Assembly (NCBI RefSeq): GCF_943192895.1
Contig: NZ_CALPCB010000007.1
Span: 1-64,000 of the forward strand
Reading direction: 5' to 3'
DNA: 64,000 nt
Source: Veillonella_A intestinalis
Lineage (GTDB): Bacteria; Bacillota; Negativicutes; Veillonellales; Veillonellaceae
In this document: in pieces, positions 56,795-64,000 of the stretch
Layout of the letters: each line of letters begins with the position of its first letter
Position numbering within the stretch: position 1 is the stretch's first letter
Program-made: the position numbers and the translations under genes
The notes under the pieces: model-generated
Database searches by the model: none
What the model was told of the DNA's origin: nothing
What the model saw: only the letters and a program-made list of their open reading frames with translations

Positions 56795-57739
56795 CTATGA
56801 ATCACCATGAGGCAATATCAATAACGTATTAGAAATAGCACGAAAACTTACATAGGCCCCTAATGGAAGCGCCCAATGAGGCGCCCCATGTCCAACGGGA
56901 ACATAACACACAAAGGGTTCAGGACTCTCGTCCGATCGCTCAGCCATCATATGATCTAATACTTGAGCCCCTATTTCATAGACCTCATCCTCTGCATCCC
57001 CTTCACAATCTGTAAAAGTGCCTAAAGCAACACCTTTCACTTGTGACAATATACCTTGCCAACGAAGCTGCTGTAACATTCGGTCAATTTTATAAGGCGG
57101 TTCACCAATATCTTCTAGGAGCAAAACAGCATCACGCCAATCAGTTAAATCAGGCATATATGGAGTCCCTCCTAAACTACAAAGCATGGCTAAATTACCA
57201 CCTAATAAACGTCCTTCCTCCATATTAGCACCAATAAATCCACGTGGTGGTGCCAATAAAGGTTCAATAACCGAAGTACGCCCTTCTAATAAATCAAATA
57301 GATGTTCTATATCGCTTTCACGATTTGCTTGTAACCAATCTACCCCCATAGGCCCATGATAGGTAATTAAACGGCTATATTTCCCAATGGCACAATGCAA
57401 CGCGGTACAATCACTATAGCCAACGAAAGGTTTTCCATGGTGGCGAATGCCTTCATAGTCTAATAAATGTAGATACCGTACGGTTCCATAGCCACCACGC
57501 AAAGCAATCACCGCATCACAAGACGCTGTAGTCATTAATTCATTAAATTCTTGAGCCTGCTCTTCCGGGGACCCACCATATAGGCCTTCACGAAAACAAC
57601 TAGACCCAAACAAGACATCATAACCACGTTCCTTGGCTATAACCTCAAGCTTAGTTAAATCCTCTTTAGCCGCTGATGCAGGAGCCGTAAACCCTAAGGT
57701 CATACCAGGCTCTATTCGTTTAGGCCATATCCAATCCAT
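56795..57739 (-). CDS. ldcA: Murein tetrapeptide LD-carboxypeptidase (S66)
   Basis: 314 residues: IALRGGYGTVRYLHLLDYEG and the nucleophile motif VGYSDCTALHCAI (Ser). VLLLEDIGEPPYKIDRML has the Glu, and VPVGHGAPHWALPLGA the His of the Ser-Glu-His triad. It removes the terminal D-Ala from recycled murein tetrapeptides in the cytoplasm. It lies between the M20 amidohydrolase and an OppA-like lipoprotein gene, a layout that suggests muropeptide recycling. Confidence 0.95.
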   Translation of the reverse strand: MDWIWPKRIEPGMTLGFTAPASAAKEDLTKLEVIAKERGYDVLFGSSCFREGLYGGSPEEQAQEFNELMTTASCDAVIALRGGYGTVRYLHLLDYEGIRHHGKPFVGYSDCTALHCAIGKYSRLITYHGPMGVDWLQANRESDIEHLFDLLEGRTSVIEPLLAPPRGFIGANMEEGRLLGGNLAMLCSLGGTPYMPDLTDWRDAVLLLEDIGEPPYKIDRMLQQLRWQGILSQVKGVALGTFTDCEGDAEDEVYEIGAQVLDHMMAERSDESPEPFVCYVPVGHGAPHWALPLGAYVSFRAISNTLLILPHGDS

Positions 57740-57796
57740 TCTAATCTCCTACTTCAAAACATGTGTTCATACACTTACATACACAATTTAACAGAA

Positions 57797-59395
57797 TTAT
57801 TTCCGATAGGCTTCTTTAAAATCTACGGTGCCCAAACTGGACCAGAAGAAACCATCAATTGTATCGCGTACTACATACGGTGTAGTCGTGAAATAAATCG
57901 GCAATATTACCGTATCTTCAAAAAGCATTGCTTCCGCTTCATGCATTAATTGACTGCGCACAGTTAAATCCGTCGTCATATGAACCCGTTCCATTAACGC
58001 ATTATAAGCAGTGCTATGATACTGCGCATCATTAGCTTCATCAGAAAATACATCTAAGAAAGTCTGTGGATCCGCATAGTCACCAATCCACGAAGCACGA
58101 GCCACTTGATAGTGGCCTTCTTCACGATTAGCCATAAATACCTTAGTTTCTTGATTCTGCAAAGATACCGTAGCACCTAGCTCATTTTGCCAAATTGCCT
58201 GCACCGCTTCAGCAATAGCCTTATGCATTTCATTCGTATTATACAATATAGTCACTGGTGGTAGTGGTTTATTAGGCCCATAGCCAGCTTCTGCTAACAT
58301 ACGTTTAGCCTCCGCCACATTATAAGCAACTAAAGCACCGCCTTCTTGCCGAAAATCCTGCCCTGTTCCTTCATCCGTAAGCCCTGGTGGCACAAAACCA
58401 TAAGCTGGTGTTTTGCCCCCATGAACAATGGTATCAACTATCACTTTCCGGTCAATTACCATGGAAAAGGCTTTTCGCACCAATGGATTATCAAATGGTG
58501 GCGCAGTAACATTAAATACATAGTAGTAGGTCCCTAATGATGGCGCCACTTTGAAAAGCCCTAACTGACTTAACCGCTCTTGGTCGGCTACTGGCGGTTC
58601 TACCATAATATCCGCAGCCCCACCTTCTACCAAAGTAAGACGCGTACTTTGAGATTCGCTAATAGGCCACTCCATAGCGTTTAAGCGTACTTTAGCAGCT
58701 TCCCAATAGCGTTCATTTTTTACAAATTGTAACTCTGCGCTATGTTGCCATTTTACTAATTTAAATGGACCATTGCCAATCAATGTGTCTGCATTAGTAG
58801 CCCATGTATCAGGTGCAGCCTCTACAATATCAGCTCGCACTGGATAATAAGCATGAAAAGCTGTCAGCCCTAAAAAGTAAGGCGCCGGTGCTGCCAAGGT
58901 AACGACTAACGTATGATTATCGATAGCTTTTACCCCTACTTCATCTGCGCTTGCTTTTTCTGTATTATAGGCTTCCCCATTTTTCAATACATAGAGCATA
59001 TACGCATTGTTAGCAGCTACAGCAGGATTTAACGCTCTTTTCCAAGCATATTCAAAGTCATGAGCTGTCACAGACTTGCCATCCGACCATTGTGCGTTAG
59101 GGCGAATATGAAAAGTATACACCAAGCCATCAGCTGAAATCGACCAAGATTCCGCCATCCCTGGTTCTGGTATATCCTTTTCATTTAAACGAGTGAGCCC
59201 TTCAAAAATAGCCAACTCTACCGTAGATTCAGGCAACGTCGATGATTTGGCTGGATCCAAAGTAGACGGTTCTTGCTCTAATGCATAACGCAATGTATCT
59301 GCTGGTATGGTTTCACCACTGCGACTACATCCAGCCAATACAGTTACGCTCAATATTAATATAAGAATTATACTTACTATTCCCAGTCGTCTCAT
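57797..59395 (-). CDS. oppA: Oligopeptide ABC transporter substrate-binding lipoprotein
   Basis: 532 residues from ATG 59393-59395 (AAGGAG, 6 nt upstream). The lipobox is SVTVLAGCSRSG. Cluster C SBP features: ETIPADTLRYALEQEPSTLD, then AWKRALNPAVAANNAYMLYV and PNAQWSDGKSVTAHDFEYAW. It binds peptides outside the inner membrane for OppBCDF. Placement with ldcA and a serine hydrolase suggests murein peptides, as for MppA; di- or oligopeptides are also possible. Confidence 0.93.
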   Translation of the reverse strand: MRRLGIVSIILILILSVTVLAGCSRSGETIPADTLRYALEQEPSTLDPAKSSTLPESTVELAIFEGLTRLNEKDIPEPGMAESWSISADGLVYTFHIRPNAQWSDGKSVTAHDFEYAWKRALNPAVAANNAYMLYVLKNGEAYNTEKASADEVGVKAIDNHTLVVTLAAPAPYFLGLTAFHAYYPVRADIVEAAPDTWATNADTLIGNGPFKLVKWQHSAELQFVKNERYWEAAKVRLNAMEWPISESQSTRLTLVEGGAADIMVEPPVADQERLSQLGLFKVAPSLGTYYYVFNVTAPPFDNPLVRKAFSMVIDRKVIVDTIVHGGKTPAYGFVPPGLTDEGTGQDFRQEGGALVAYNVAEAKRMLAEAGYGPNKPLPPVTILYNTNEMHKAIAEAVQAIWQNELGATVSLQNQETKVFMANREEGHYQVARASWIGDYADPQTFLDVFSDEANDAQYHSTAYNALMERVHMTTDLTVRSQLMHEAEAMLFEDTVILPIYFTTTPYVVRDTIDGFFWSSLGTVDFKEAYRK

Positions 59396-59415
59396 ACACA
59401 ACTCCTTACGCCACC

Positions 59416-60234
59416 TTAAGGCAGTTTATTATCTAAAAAGTCCTTCATACTTCGCCCCATCTGAGCGCCAAGCAAGATACCTTCCGTATTAGGAACCTGT
59501 GAAATAAAAGCAATTAAACCAAAAGTGCCTTTCACTAATGGCAAAAGACCTCCATCATGTTCTACTTCTTCAAGCACCCCTGTTTTGTGATAGAACACCA
59601 CATCTTCCCCCCAATAAAAGGGCAATTTATCACGAAATTGTTGACGTCCTAATAATTGCCACATTTCATAGCCTAAAGGCCCCGTTTCACGTTGACGATA
59701 AATATATTCATACAAAACCATTAAATCCAATACCGTCATTACATTCTCTTGACCCGCTTCACGAGCTACCGTATCCATCATAAAACGATTAAGGCGTGTA
59801 TCTTTTAAACCTAAAGTTAAGGCAAATTCATTGATAGTATCCATGCCTAAATGGTGAATTAATAAATTAGTAGCCCAATTATCACTCAAAACCATCATGA
59901 GCCGACAAATTTCTAAATAGGTAAAACGATGGTGCCCCTCTAACTCTTGCAAAGCGCCACCACCTAATACACGAGCTACATCGCGAAGACCAACTGTATC
60001 CTGTATATTAATCGCCCCTGCTATCGCCTTACTGAAAAGAGTTGCCATAATCAACACTTTTATCATACTAGCACTGGCATGAACAGCTTCCATCTTACGG
60101 CTAGCAATCTCTACCATGGGCAATTCGTCATCTAAACGAACTACTAAATACGACACCTGTCCAGTAGGTGCTAAGCGATTAATTAAATCATTTAATTCTA
60201 TTTCTAAGCCTTTCCCAGCTAGTAATTTTTCCAT
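59416..60234 (-). CDS. Class-A-type serine hydrolase (beta-lactamase-like, cytoplasmic)
   Basis: 272 residues with S-x-x-K (Ser56-Met-Ile-Lys59 in HASASMIKV), SDN (117-119 in LSDNWATNLLI) and KTG (217-219 in FYHKTGVLEE). It is a PF13354-type member. The usual beta-lactamase Glu166 motif is replaced by a different loop (TVAREAGQENV). No signal peptide is seen, so antibiotic hydrolysis in the periplasm is unlikely. It lies between oppF and oppA in a peptide cluster; cleavage of recycled wall peptides is plausible. A 12-copy repeat lies 41 bp before its start. Confidence 0.85.
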   Translation of the reverse strand: MEKLLAGKGLEIELNDLINRLAPTGQVSYLVVRLDDELPMVEIASRKMEAVHASASMIKVLIMATLFSKAIAGAINIQDTVGLRDVARVLGGGALQELEGHHRFTYLEICRLMMVLSDNWATNLLIHHLGMDTINEFALTLGLKDTRLNRFMMDTVAREAGQENVMTVLDLMVLYEYIYRQRETGPLGYEMWQLLGRQQFRDKLPFYWGEDVVFYHKTGVLEEVEHDGGLLPLVKGTFGLIAFISQVPNTEGILLGAQMGRSMKDFLDNKLP

Positions 60235-60274
60235 CTACTGCGCCCTACTTTCTTGGCTACTACCATACCATGCC

Positions 60275-60346
60275 TACACTTACACTTACACTTACACTTA
60301 CACTTACACTTACACTTACACTTACACTTACACTTACACTTACACT
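60275..60346. repeat. Twelve perfect copies of TACACT before the serine hydrolase gene
   Basis: A 72-bp uninterrupted (TACACT)12 array, followed by TACT. It lies 41-112 bp upstream of the minus-strand start at 60234 and after the oppF stop. Perfect hexanucleotide arrays are prone to slippage. Confidence 0.95.
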
Positions 60347-60406
60347 TACTATCAATTGTACTCTATGCCTAGTACAAATATCTAATGTTACGTTTCACTC
60401 AATTAG

Positions 60407-61366
60407 CTATCGCCGCCAACAAGCTACCTTTTGTGAGCCACGAACCACTAATGGTGGTTTAGCTTCCTCACATTGTCCTATTTTTTCAGGGCAACGGGAA
60501 GCAAATGGACAGCCCTGAATCTCAGCTAAAGGACTTGGCACTTCACCACTAAGAACTGGGCCTATTGTCATATGTGGCGCCAACGGAGCATTCAATGTAA
60601 TCAACGCTTGCGTATAAGGATGTAGCGGCGTTTCATATACAGTCGCAGTAGAGCCTTCTTCCACCACATTACCTAAATACATAACGGCAATGCGCTGGCT
60701 CACATAACGCACCATATTCAAATCATGGGAAATAAATACATAACTAATGCCTTGCTCCGCTTGTAATCGTTCTAACAAAGATACAATTTGTACTTGAATA
60801 GATACATCTAAAGCGGAAATTGGCTCATCGCAAATGATACATTGTGGCGAACTAATCAGTGCCCGTCCAATGCCAATACGCTGCCGTTGACCGCCACTAA
60901 ATTCATGAGGATACCGTTCGCCCTGAGCCTTACTAAGGCCCACCTGCTCTAACACCGCCTCTACCTTAGCTCGTTTATCCCCATCACTTAAAGTAGTTCC
61001 TACAGCGGTGCGCACATTCAAGGGCTCCATTAAACTTTGCCGCACAGTCATACGGGGATTCAAAGACGCATACGGATCTTGAAACACCATTTGAATATGA
61101 TTCAGCACATGTGCCTGGTCATTAGAACTGGCAATTTCACGACCTGCTACGGTCAAACGGCCTGCTGTCTTAGGATATAGCCCCATAAGCGTTCGCCCAA
61201 ATGTGGATTTACCACACCCAGACTCACCAACAAGCCCTAAAGTTTCACCTGGGGCTTGTTGCAAAGACACCCCTTCTAAAGCTCGCACTACTTGTCGCTG
61301 TTGTTTCAAAAGGCCACGCCGTAAAATAAAGTGTTTGGTTAAATTCTCTGTTTCCCAAATATTCAT
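60407..61366 (-). CDS. oppF: Oligopeptide ABC transporter ATPase OppF
   Basis: 319 residues from ATG 61364-61366, which overlaps the oppD stop (ATGA). Walker A GESGCGKST, signature FSGGQRQRIGIGRA, Walker B IICDEPISALDVSIQ, and the C-terminal iron-sulfur-like Cys motif (FASRCPEKIGQCEEAKPPLV) of the Opp/Dpp family. It powers peptide import with OppD. Confidence 0.95.
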   Translation of the reverse strand: MNIWETENLTKHFILRRGLLKQQRQVVRALEGVSLQQAPGETLGLVGESGCGKSTFGRTLMGLYPKTAGRLTVAGREIASSNDQAHVLNHIQMVFQDPYASLNPRMTVRQSLMEPLNVRTAVGTTLSDGDKRAKVEAVLEQVGLSKAQGERYPHEFSGGQRQRIGIGRALISSPQCIICDEPISALDVSIQVQIVSLLERLQAEQGISYVFISHDLNMVRYVSQRIAVMYLGNVVEEGSTATVYETPLHPYTQALITLNAPLAPHMTIGPVLSGEVPSPLAEIQGCPFASRCPEKIGQCEEAKPPLVVRGSQKVACWRR

Positions 61367-62388
61367 ACGTTCACCGCCTTTTTCTCCTCTTGAAGCCAAC
61401 AACGTACACCATCCGTAAGACTTGGAATTTCACGAGCACAAATACGCATGGCCTGCTTACACCGAGGGTGAAACGCACAGCCAGCAGGTACACTAAACAT
61501 ATCAGGTGGTTGCCCCCCAATAGCTTGTAAAGTGGTAGTCGCACTAGTTGGTAAAGAACCTAATAAACCTTGTAAATAAGGATGTTGTGGATTACTTAAC
61601 AGTCCTTCTATAGTCCCAGTTTCCACAATTTGACCTGCATACATAACAGCCATGCGATCACATAATTGAGCAATGACACGCAAGTTATGAGAAATAACCA
61701 GCAAACCCATATGCTCTGTTTTCACTAATTCTTTTACAAGTAATAAAATTTGCGCCTCTGTCGTTACATCAAGTGCTGTAGTTGGCTCATCGGCCAATAA
61801 TAAAGCAGGACGACCAGCTAGTGCCATAGCAATCACTACACGCTGGCGCATACCACCACTCAATTCATGAGGATATTGTGTCAAACGACGAGCTGCATCA
61901 GCAATGCCTACCTTTTGTAATAAATGTAACGCTTCTTGTGTTTCATCGCCTACTGTTTGCTTATGCCGCTCTGCCCCTAAACGAATCGCTTCTTTCAACT
62001 GAGTACCAATTGACAAAATAGGGTTCAATGCTGTCATCGGATCCTGAAATACCATTGCCACCGTAGTACCACGTAATTGACGCCATTGCGATTCTTTATA
62101 ATTTTTACAATCTTGACCATCTACCGCCAAAGTATCTACAGTTAAATTAACTCTATCTTTAGGCAACAAACCCATCAAAGCCTGTAAAGTTACTGATTTT
62201 CCACAACCAGACTCTCCCACCAAGCCCACTACTTCACCGGGCTGAACGCTGAGGGAAACGCCTCTAACAGCGGGTACAGGACCAGCAAAGGTCTGAAACG
62301 TAACTTGTAAATTTTCTAAAGATACTAATGGATCCTTTTTCTTTTCCCTTACATTTCCAGTTTCAGTTACATGCATACTTTGACTCAT
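61363..62388 (-). CDS. oppD: Oligopeptide ABC transporter ATPase OppD
   Basis: 341 residues. Walker A GESGCGKSV, signature LSGGMRQRVVIAMA, Walker B LLLADEPTTALDVTTE, and Cys-rich end (GCAFHPRCKQAMRICAREIP). The N-terminus has an extra 18 residues before the ABC domain. Overlaps oppC and oppF by 4 nt each. Confidence 0.95.
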   Translation of the reverse strand: MSQSMHVTETGNVREKKKDPLVSLENLQVTFQTFAGPVPAVRGVSLSVQPGEVVGLVGESGCGKSVTLQALMGLLPKDRVNLTVDTLAVDGQDCKNYKESQWRQLRGTTVAMVFQDPMTALNPILSIGTQLKEAIRLGAERHKQTVGDETQEALHLLQKVGIADAARRLTQYPHELSGGMRQRVVIAMALAGRPALLLADEPTTALDVTTEAQILLLVKELVKTEHMGLLVISHNLRVIAQLCDRMAVMYAGQIVETGTIEGLLSNPQHPYLQGLLGSLPTSATTTLQAIGGQPPDMFSVPAGCAFHPRCKQAMRICAREIPSLTDGVRCWLQEEKKAVNV

Positions 62389-63290
62389 CGTTTCACCTCC
62401 CCTTTTGGATCTAAGGCATTACGCAAGCCATCTCCAAAGAAGGTAAAACCTAACATAGTAACACCAATAGCAACGGCAGGAGCAATGAGTTGAAACGGAT
62501 ATGAACGCATAGAGTTAATACCTTCTGCGGCCAATACACCCCAACTAGCCATCGGTGCGTTTACCCCAAGCCCGATAAAGCTTAAAAAAGCTTCCGTAAA
62601 AATAGCTTCAGGAATAGCTAAAGTCATGGTAATAATAATAGGCCCCACGCAATTTGGCAACATATGGCGGAATAAAATGCGCCATGCAGGCACGCCCATA
62701 GAGCGAGCCGCTAATACATACTCTTCATTCTTTAAGGTCACAATTTGGCTACGTACAATACGAGCCATCGTGAGCCAGTAAGCAATCCCTAATGCAATAA
62801 AGATCGAGGTTAACCCTGGCGATAATACTACCATCAGTAAAATTACATATAGCAATAGAGGAATGCCATATAAAATATCCACAAAGCCCATCATCAGACG
62901 GTCTACTTTACCACCAAAGAAACCAGCTACGCTACCATAAATTACACCAATGACAAGATTAATAGCGGCCGCCACAAAGCCAACAGATAGTGAAATGCGC
63001 GCGCCATATACAACCCGTACATATAAATCACGGCCTAGTGTATCTGTGCCAAACCAGTGCTCACTAGATGGACCCTGATTTGCATGAGCTAAATTTTGAT
63101 CTGCATATGTATACGGGGATAACCAAGGCCCTACAATAGCTAAGCAAAGCATACATACAATAATAGCTAGCCCCACTAAAGCTAACTTATTTTCTTTTAA
63201 ACGTTGCCACCCATTTGGCCGTGGACGATACGTCGTTTCAGCCACCACCGCTTCCGGTGCTAATGGTAAAAAATCATCAACAGCTCTCAT
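62385..63290 (-). CDS. oppC: Oligopeptide ABC transporter permease OppC
   Basis: 301 residues with six membrane helices and the EAA-type loop (EYVLAARSMGVPAWRILFRH). N-terminal ALVGLAIIVCMLCLAIVGPW is the first helix; GTDTLGRDLYVRVVYGARIS is a typical Opp/DppC motif. Overlaps oppB and oppD by 4 nt. Confidence 0.96.
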   Translation of the reverse strand: MRAVDDFLPLAPEAVVAETTYRPRPNGWQRLKENKLALVGLAIIVCMLCLAIVGPWLSPYTYADQNLAHANQGPSSEHWFGTDTLGRDLYVRVVYGARISLSVGFVAAAINLVIGVIYGSVAGFFGGKVDRLMMGFVDILYGIPLLLYVILLMVVLSPGLTSIFIALGIAYWLTMARIVRSQIVTLKNEEYVLAARSMGVPAWRILFRHMLPNCVGPIIITMTLAIPEAIFTEAFLSFIGLGVNAPMASWGVLAAEGINSMRSYPFQLIAPAVAIGVTMLGFTFFGDGLRNALDPKGEVKR

Positions 63291-64000
63291 GGCGTATCCT
63301 CCTCTTCCATTGTTACCCGTGGATCCACTAAAGGATACACTAAATCGACTAATAAGTTAAAAGCAACTACAAGAGCACTATAAAATATGGTGACCCCTAA
63401 GATAACGGTATAATCTCGATTGTAAATTGATGTTACAAAATACTTTCCAAGACCAGGAATTGCAAAAATTGTTTCTACAATAAAACTCCCTGTTAATAAA
63501 GCCGCTGCTAAAGGTCCTAAATAAGTAAGCACTGGTAAAATAGCATTGCCTAACGCATGTTTTATAATGATAGTCCCATTAGACAACCCTTTGGCGCGGG
63601 CTGTTTTAATATATTCTTGTTGTAATACATCTAACATTGTTGCTCTAGTTAAACGGGCTATAAACGCCATAGGCTGTGCTCCTAAGGTCATAATAGGCAA
63701 CACCGTATAAGCTGGTCCCTTCCAAAGCGCTACAGGGAAAATCGGCCATACAAACCCTAGCCAATAAACTAATAAGGCACCAATGATAAACGTTGGTACT
63801 GATAGCCCCAAAGTAGAGCCAAAGGTGATTACATAATCTAGCCAAGTATTTGGTTTCAGCGCACTGCCAATACCCGCTGTAACACCACCAATTACAGCAA
63901 ATAACAATGCCCCCAAACCAAGTTGAGCCGATACAGGGAAGGATTCCCCTATAATATCATTAACTGAGCGGCCTAAATATTTATACGATGGTCCTAAATC
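63287..64000 (-). CDS. oppB: Oligopeptide ABC transporter permease OppB (partial)
   Basis: The frame is open to the right edge, so the N-terminus is missing. The first visible residues are DLGPSYKYLGRSVNDIIGES, a conserved OppB periplasmic loop, followed by FPVSAQLGLGALLFAVIG. The EAA loop is QQEYIKTARAKGLSNGTIII and the end is LVDLVYPLVDPRVTMEEED. An internal Met at 63916 is not the start. Confidence 0.95.
   Translation of the reverse strand, partial: DLGPSYKYLGRSVNDIIGESFPVSAQLGLGALLFAVIGGVTAGIGSALKPNTWLDYVITFGSTLGLSVPTFIIGALLVYWLGFVWPIFPVALWKGPAYTVLPIMTLGAQPMAFIARLTRATMLDVLQQEYIKTARAKGLSNGTIIIKHALGNAILPVLTYLGPLAAALLTGSFIVETIFAIPGLGKYFVTSIYNRDYTVILGVTIFYSALVVAFNLLVDLVYPLVDPRVTMEEEDTP

Noticed and set aside
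59416..60234. Beta-lactamase resistance gene
   Set aside because: It lacks a signal peptide and the Glu166 motif of true class A enzymes, and the context is peptide uptake.
60116..60385. Plus-strand frames made of repeated Thr-Tyr or Thr-Leu
   Set aside because: They arise only from the TACACT repeat read in different frames.
63287..63916. oppB as a complete 209-aa gene
   Set aside because: The frame continues upstream to the window edge with conserved OppB sequence, so the Met at 63916 is internal.

Overview
The window looks like a chromosomal segment of a diderm Firmicute of the class Negativicutes, most likely Veillonella. The reasons are a low-GC genome with strong AGGAGG-type ribosome binding sites, together with a full outer-membrane gene set (BamA, lipid A enzymes, OmpH/Skp proteins, TamB, TolC, Mla) beside Firmicute-style genes such as coaX, a DivIC-like gene and bifunctional birA. 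From about 9.6 kb to the right end every convincing gene is on the minus strand. The genus is inferred from family knowledge and gene order, not from a database search.

Bases 1 to about 9.58 kb are the right arm of a temperate prophage whose left part lies outside the window. Leftward early genes run from a Cro-like regulator (5354) through small regulators, Gp157, ERF recombinase, a NinB-like protein, HNH nuclease, replisome organizer, helicase loader and SSB to a partial RusA-like gene. Rightward lysogeny genes are a CI-like repressor, an ImmA-like protease, a membrane protein, an AbiD/AbiF-type abortive infection gene and a tyrosine integrase that ends next to the presumed attachment site. 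The strongest candidates for unusual biology are here: a compact structured RNA with its own promoter and terminator directly before the Abi gene, three evenly spaced operators in the immunity region, seven 12-bp iterons inside the replisome organizer gene, and a long palindrome between abi and int.

From 9.6 to 30 kb lies the envelope region in two gene sets. One reads 218-aa membrane protein, bamA, an unassigned exported barrel-like protein, three ompH/skp paralogues, lpxD, lpxL, lpxC, fabZ, lpxA. The other reads mlaE, mlaF, mlaD, tolC, tamB, and a sigma-70 family factor. MlaD carries an apparent C-terminal beta-barrel, so lipid traffic could run across the envelope without separate MlaA, MlaB or MlaC. 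From 30 to 37 kb come an exported S55-type protease-like protein, a small exported lipoyl-like domain, an AMIN plus phosphodiester-glycosidase protein, mreB and murA.

The rest (37 to 64 kb) is mostly housekeeping: glpX, transaldolase, serS, lysS, greA, dus, coaX, birA, ftsH, hpt, tilS, ppx/gppA, an S1-domain protein, a DivIC-like protein, the folate genes folE-folP-folB-folK and an ABC-F ATPase. The right end is a peptide or muropeptide scavenging cluster: an M20 amidohydrolase, LD-carboxypeptidase, OppA-like lipoprotein, a class-A-type serine hydrolase and oppBCDF. A 12-copy hexanucleotide repeat sits just before the serine hydrolase gene. No tRNA, rRNA, insertion sequence or CRISPR array was recognised.
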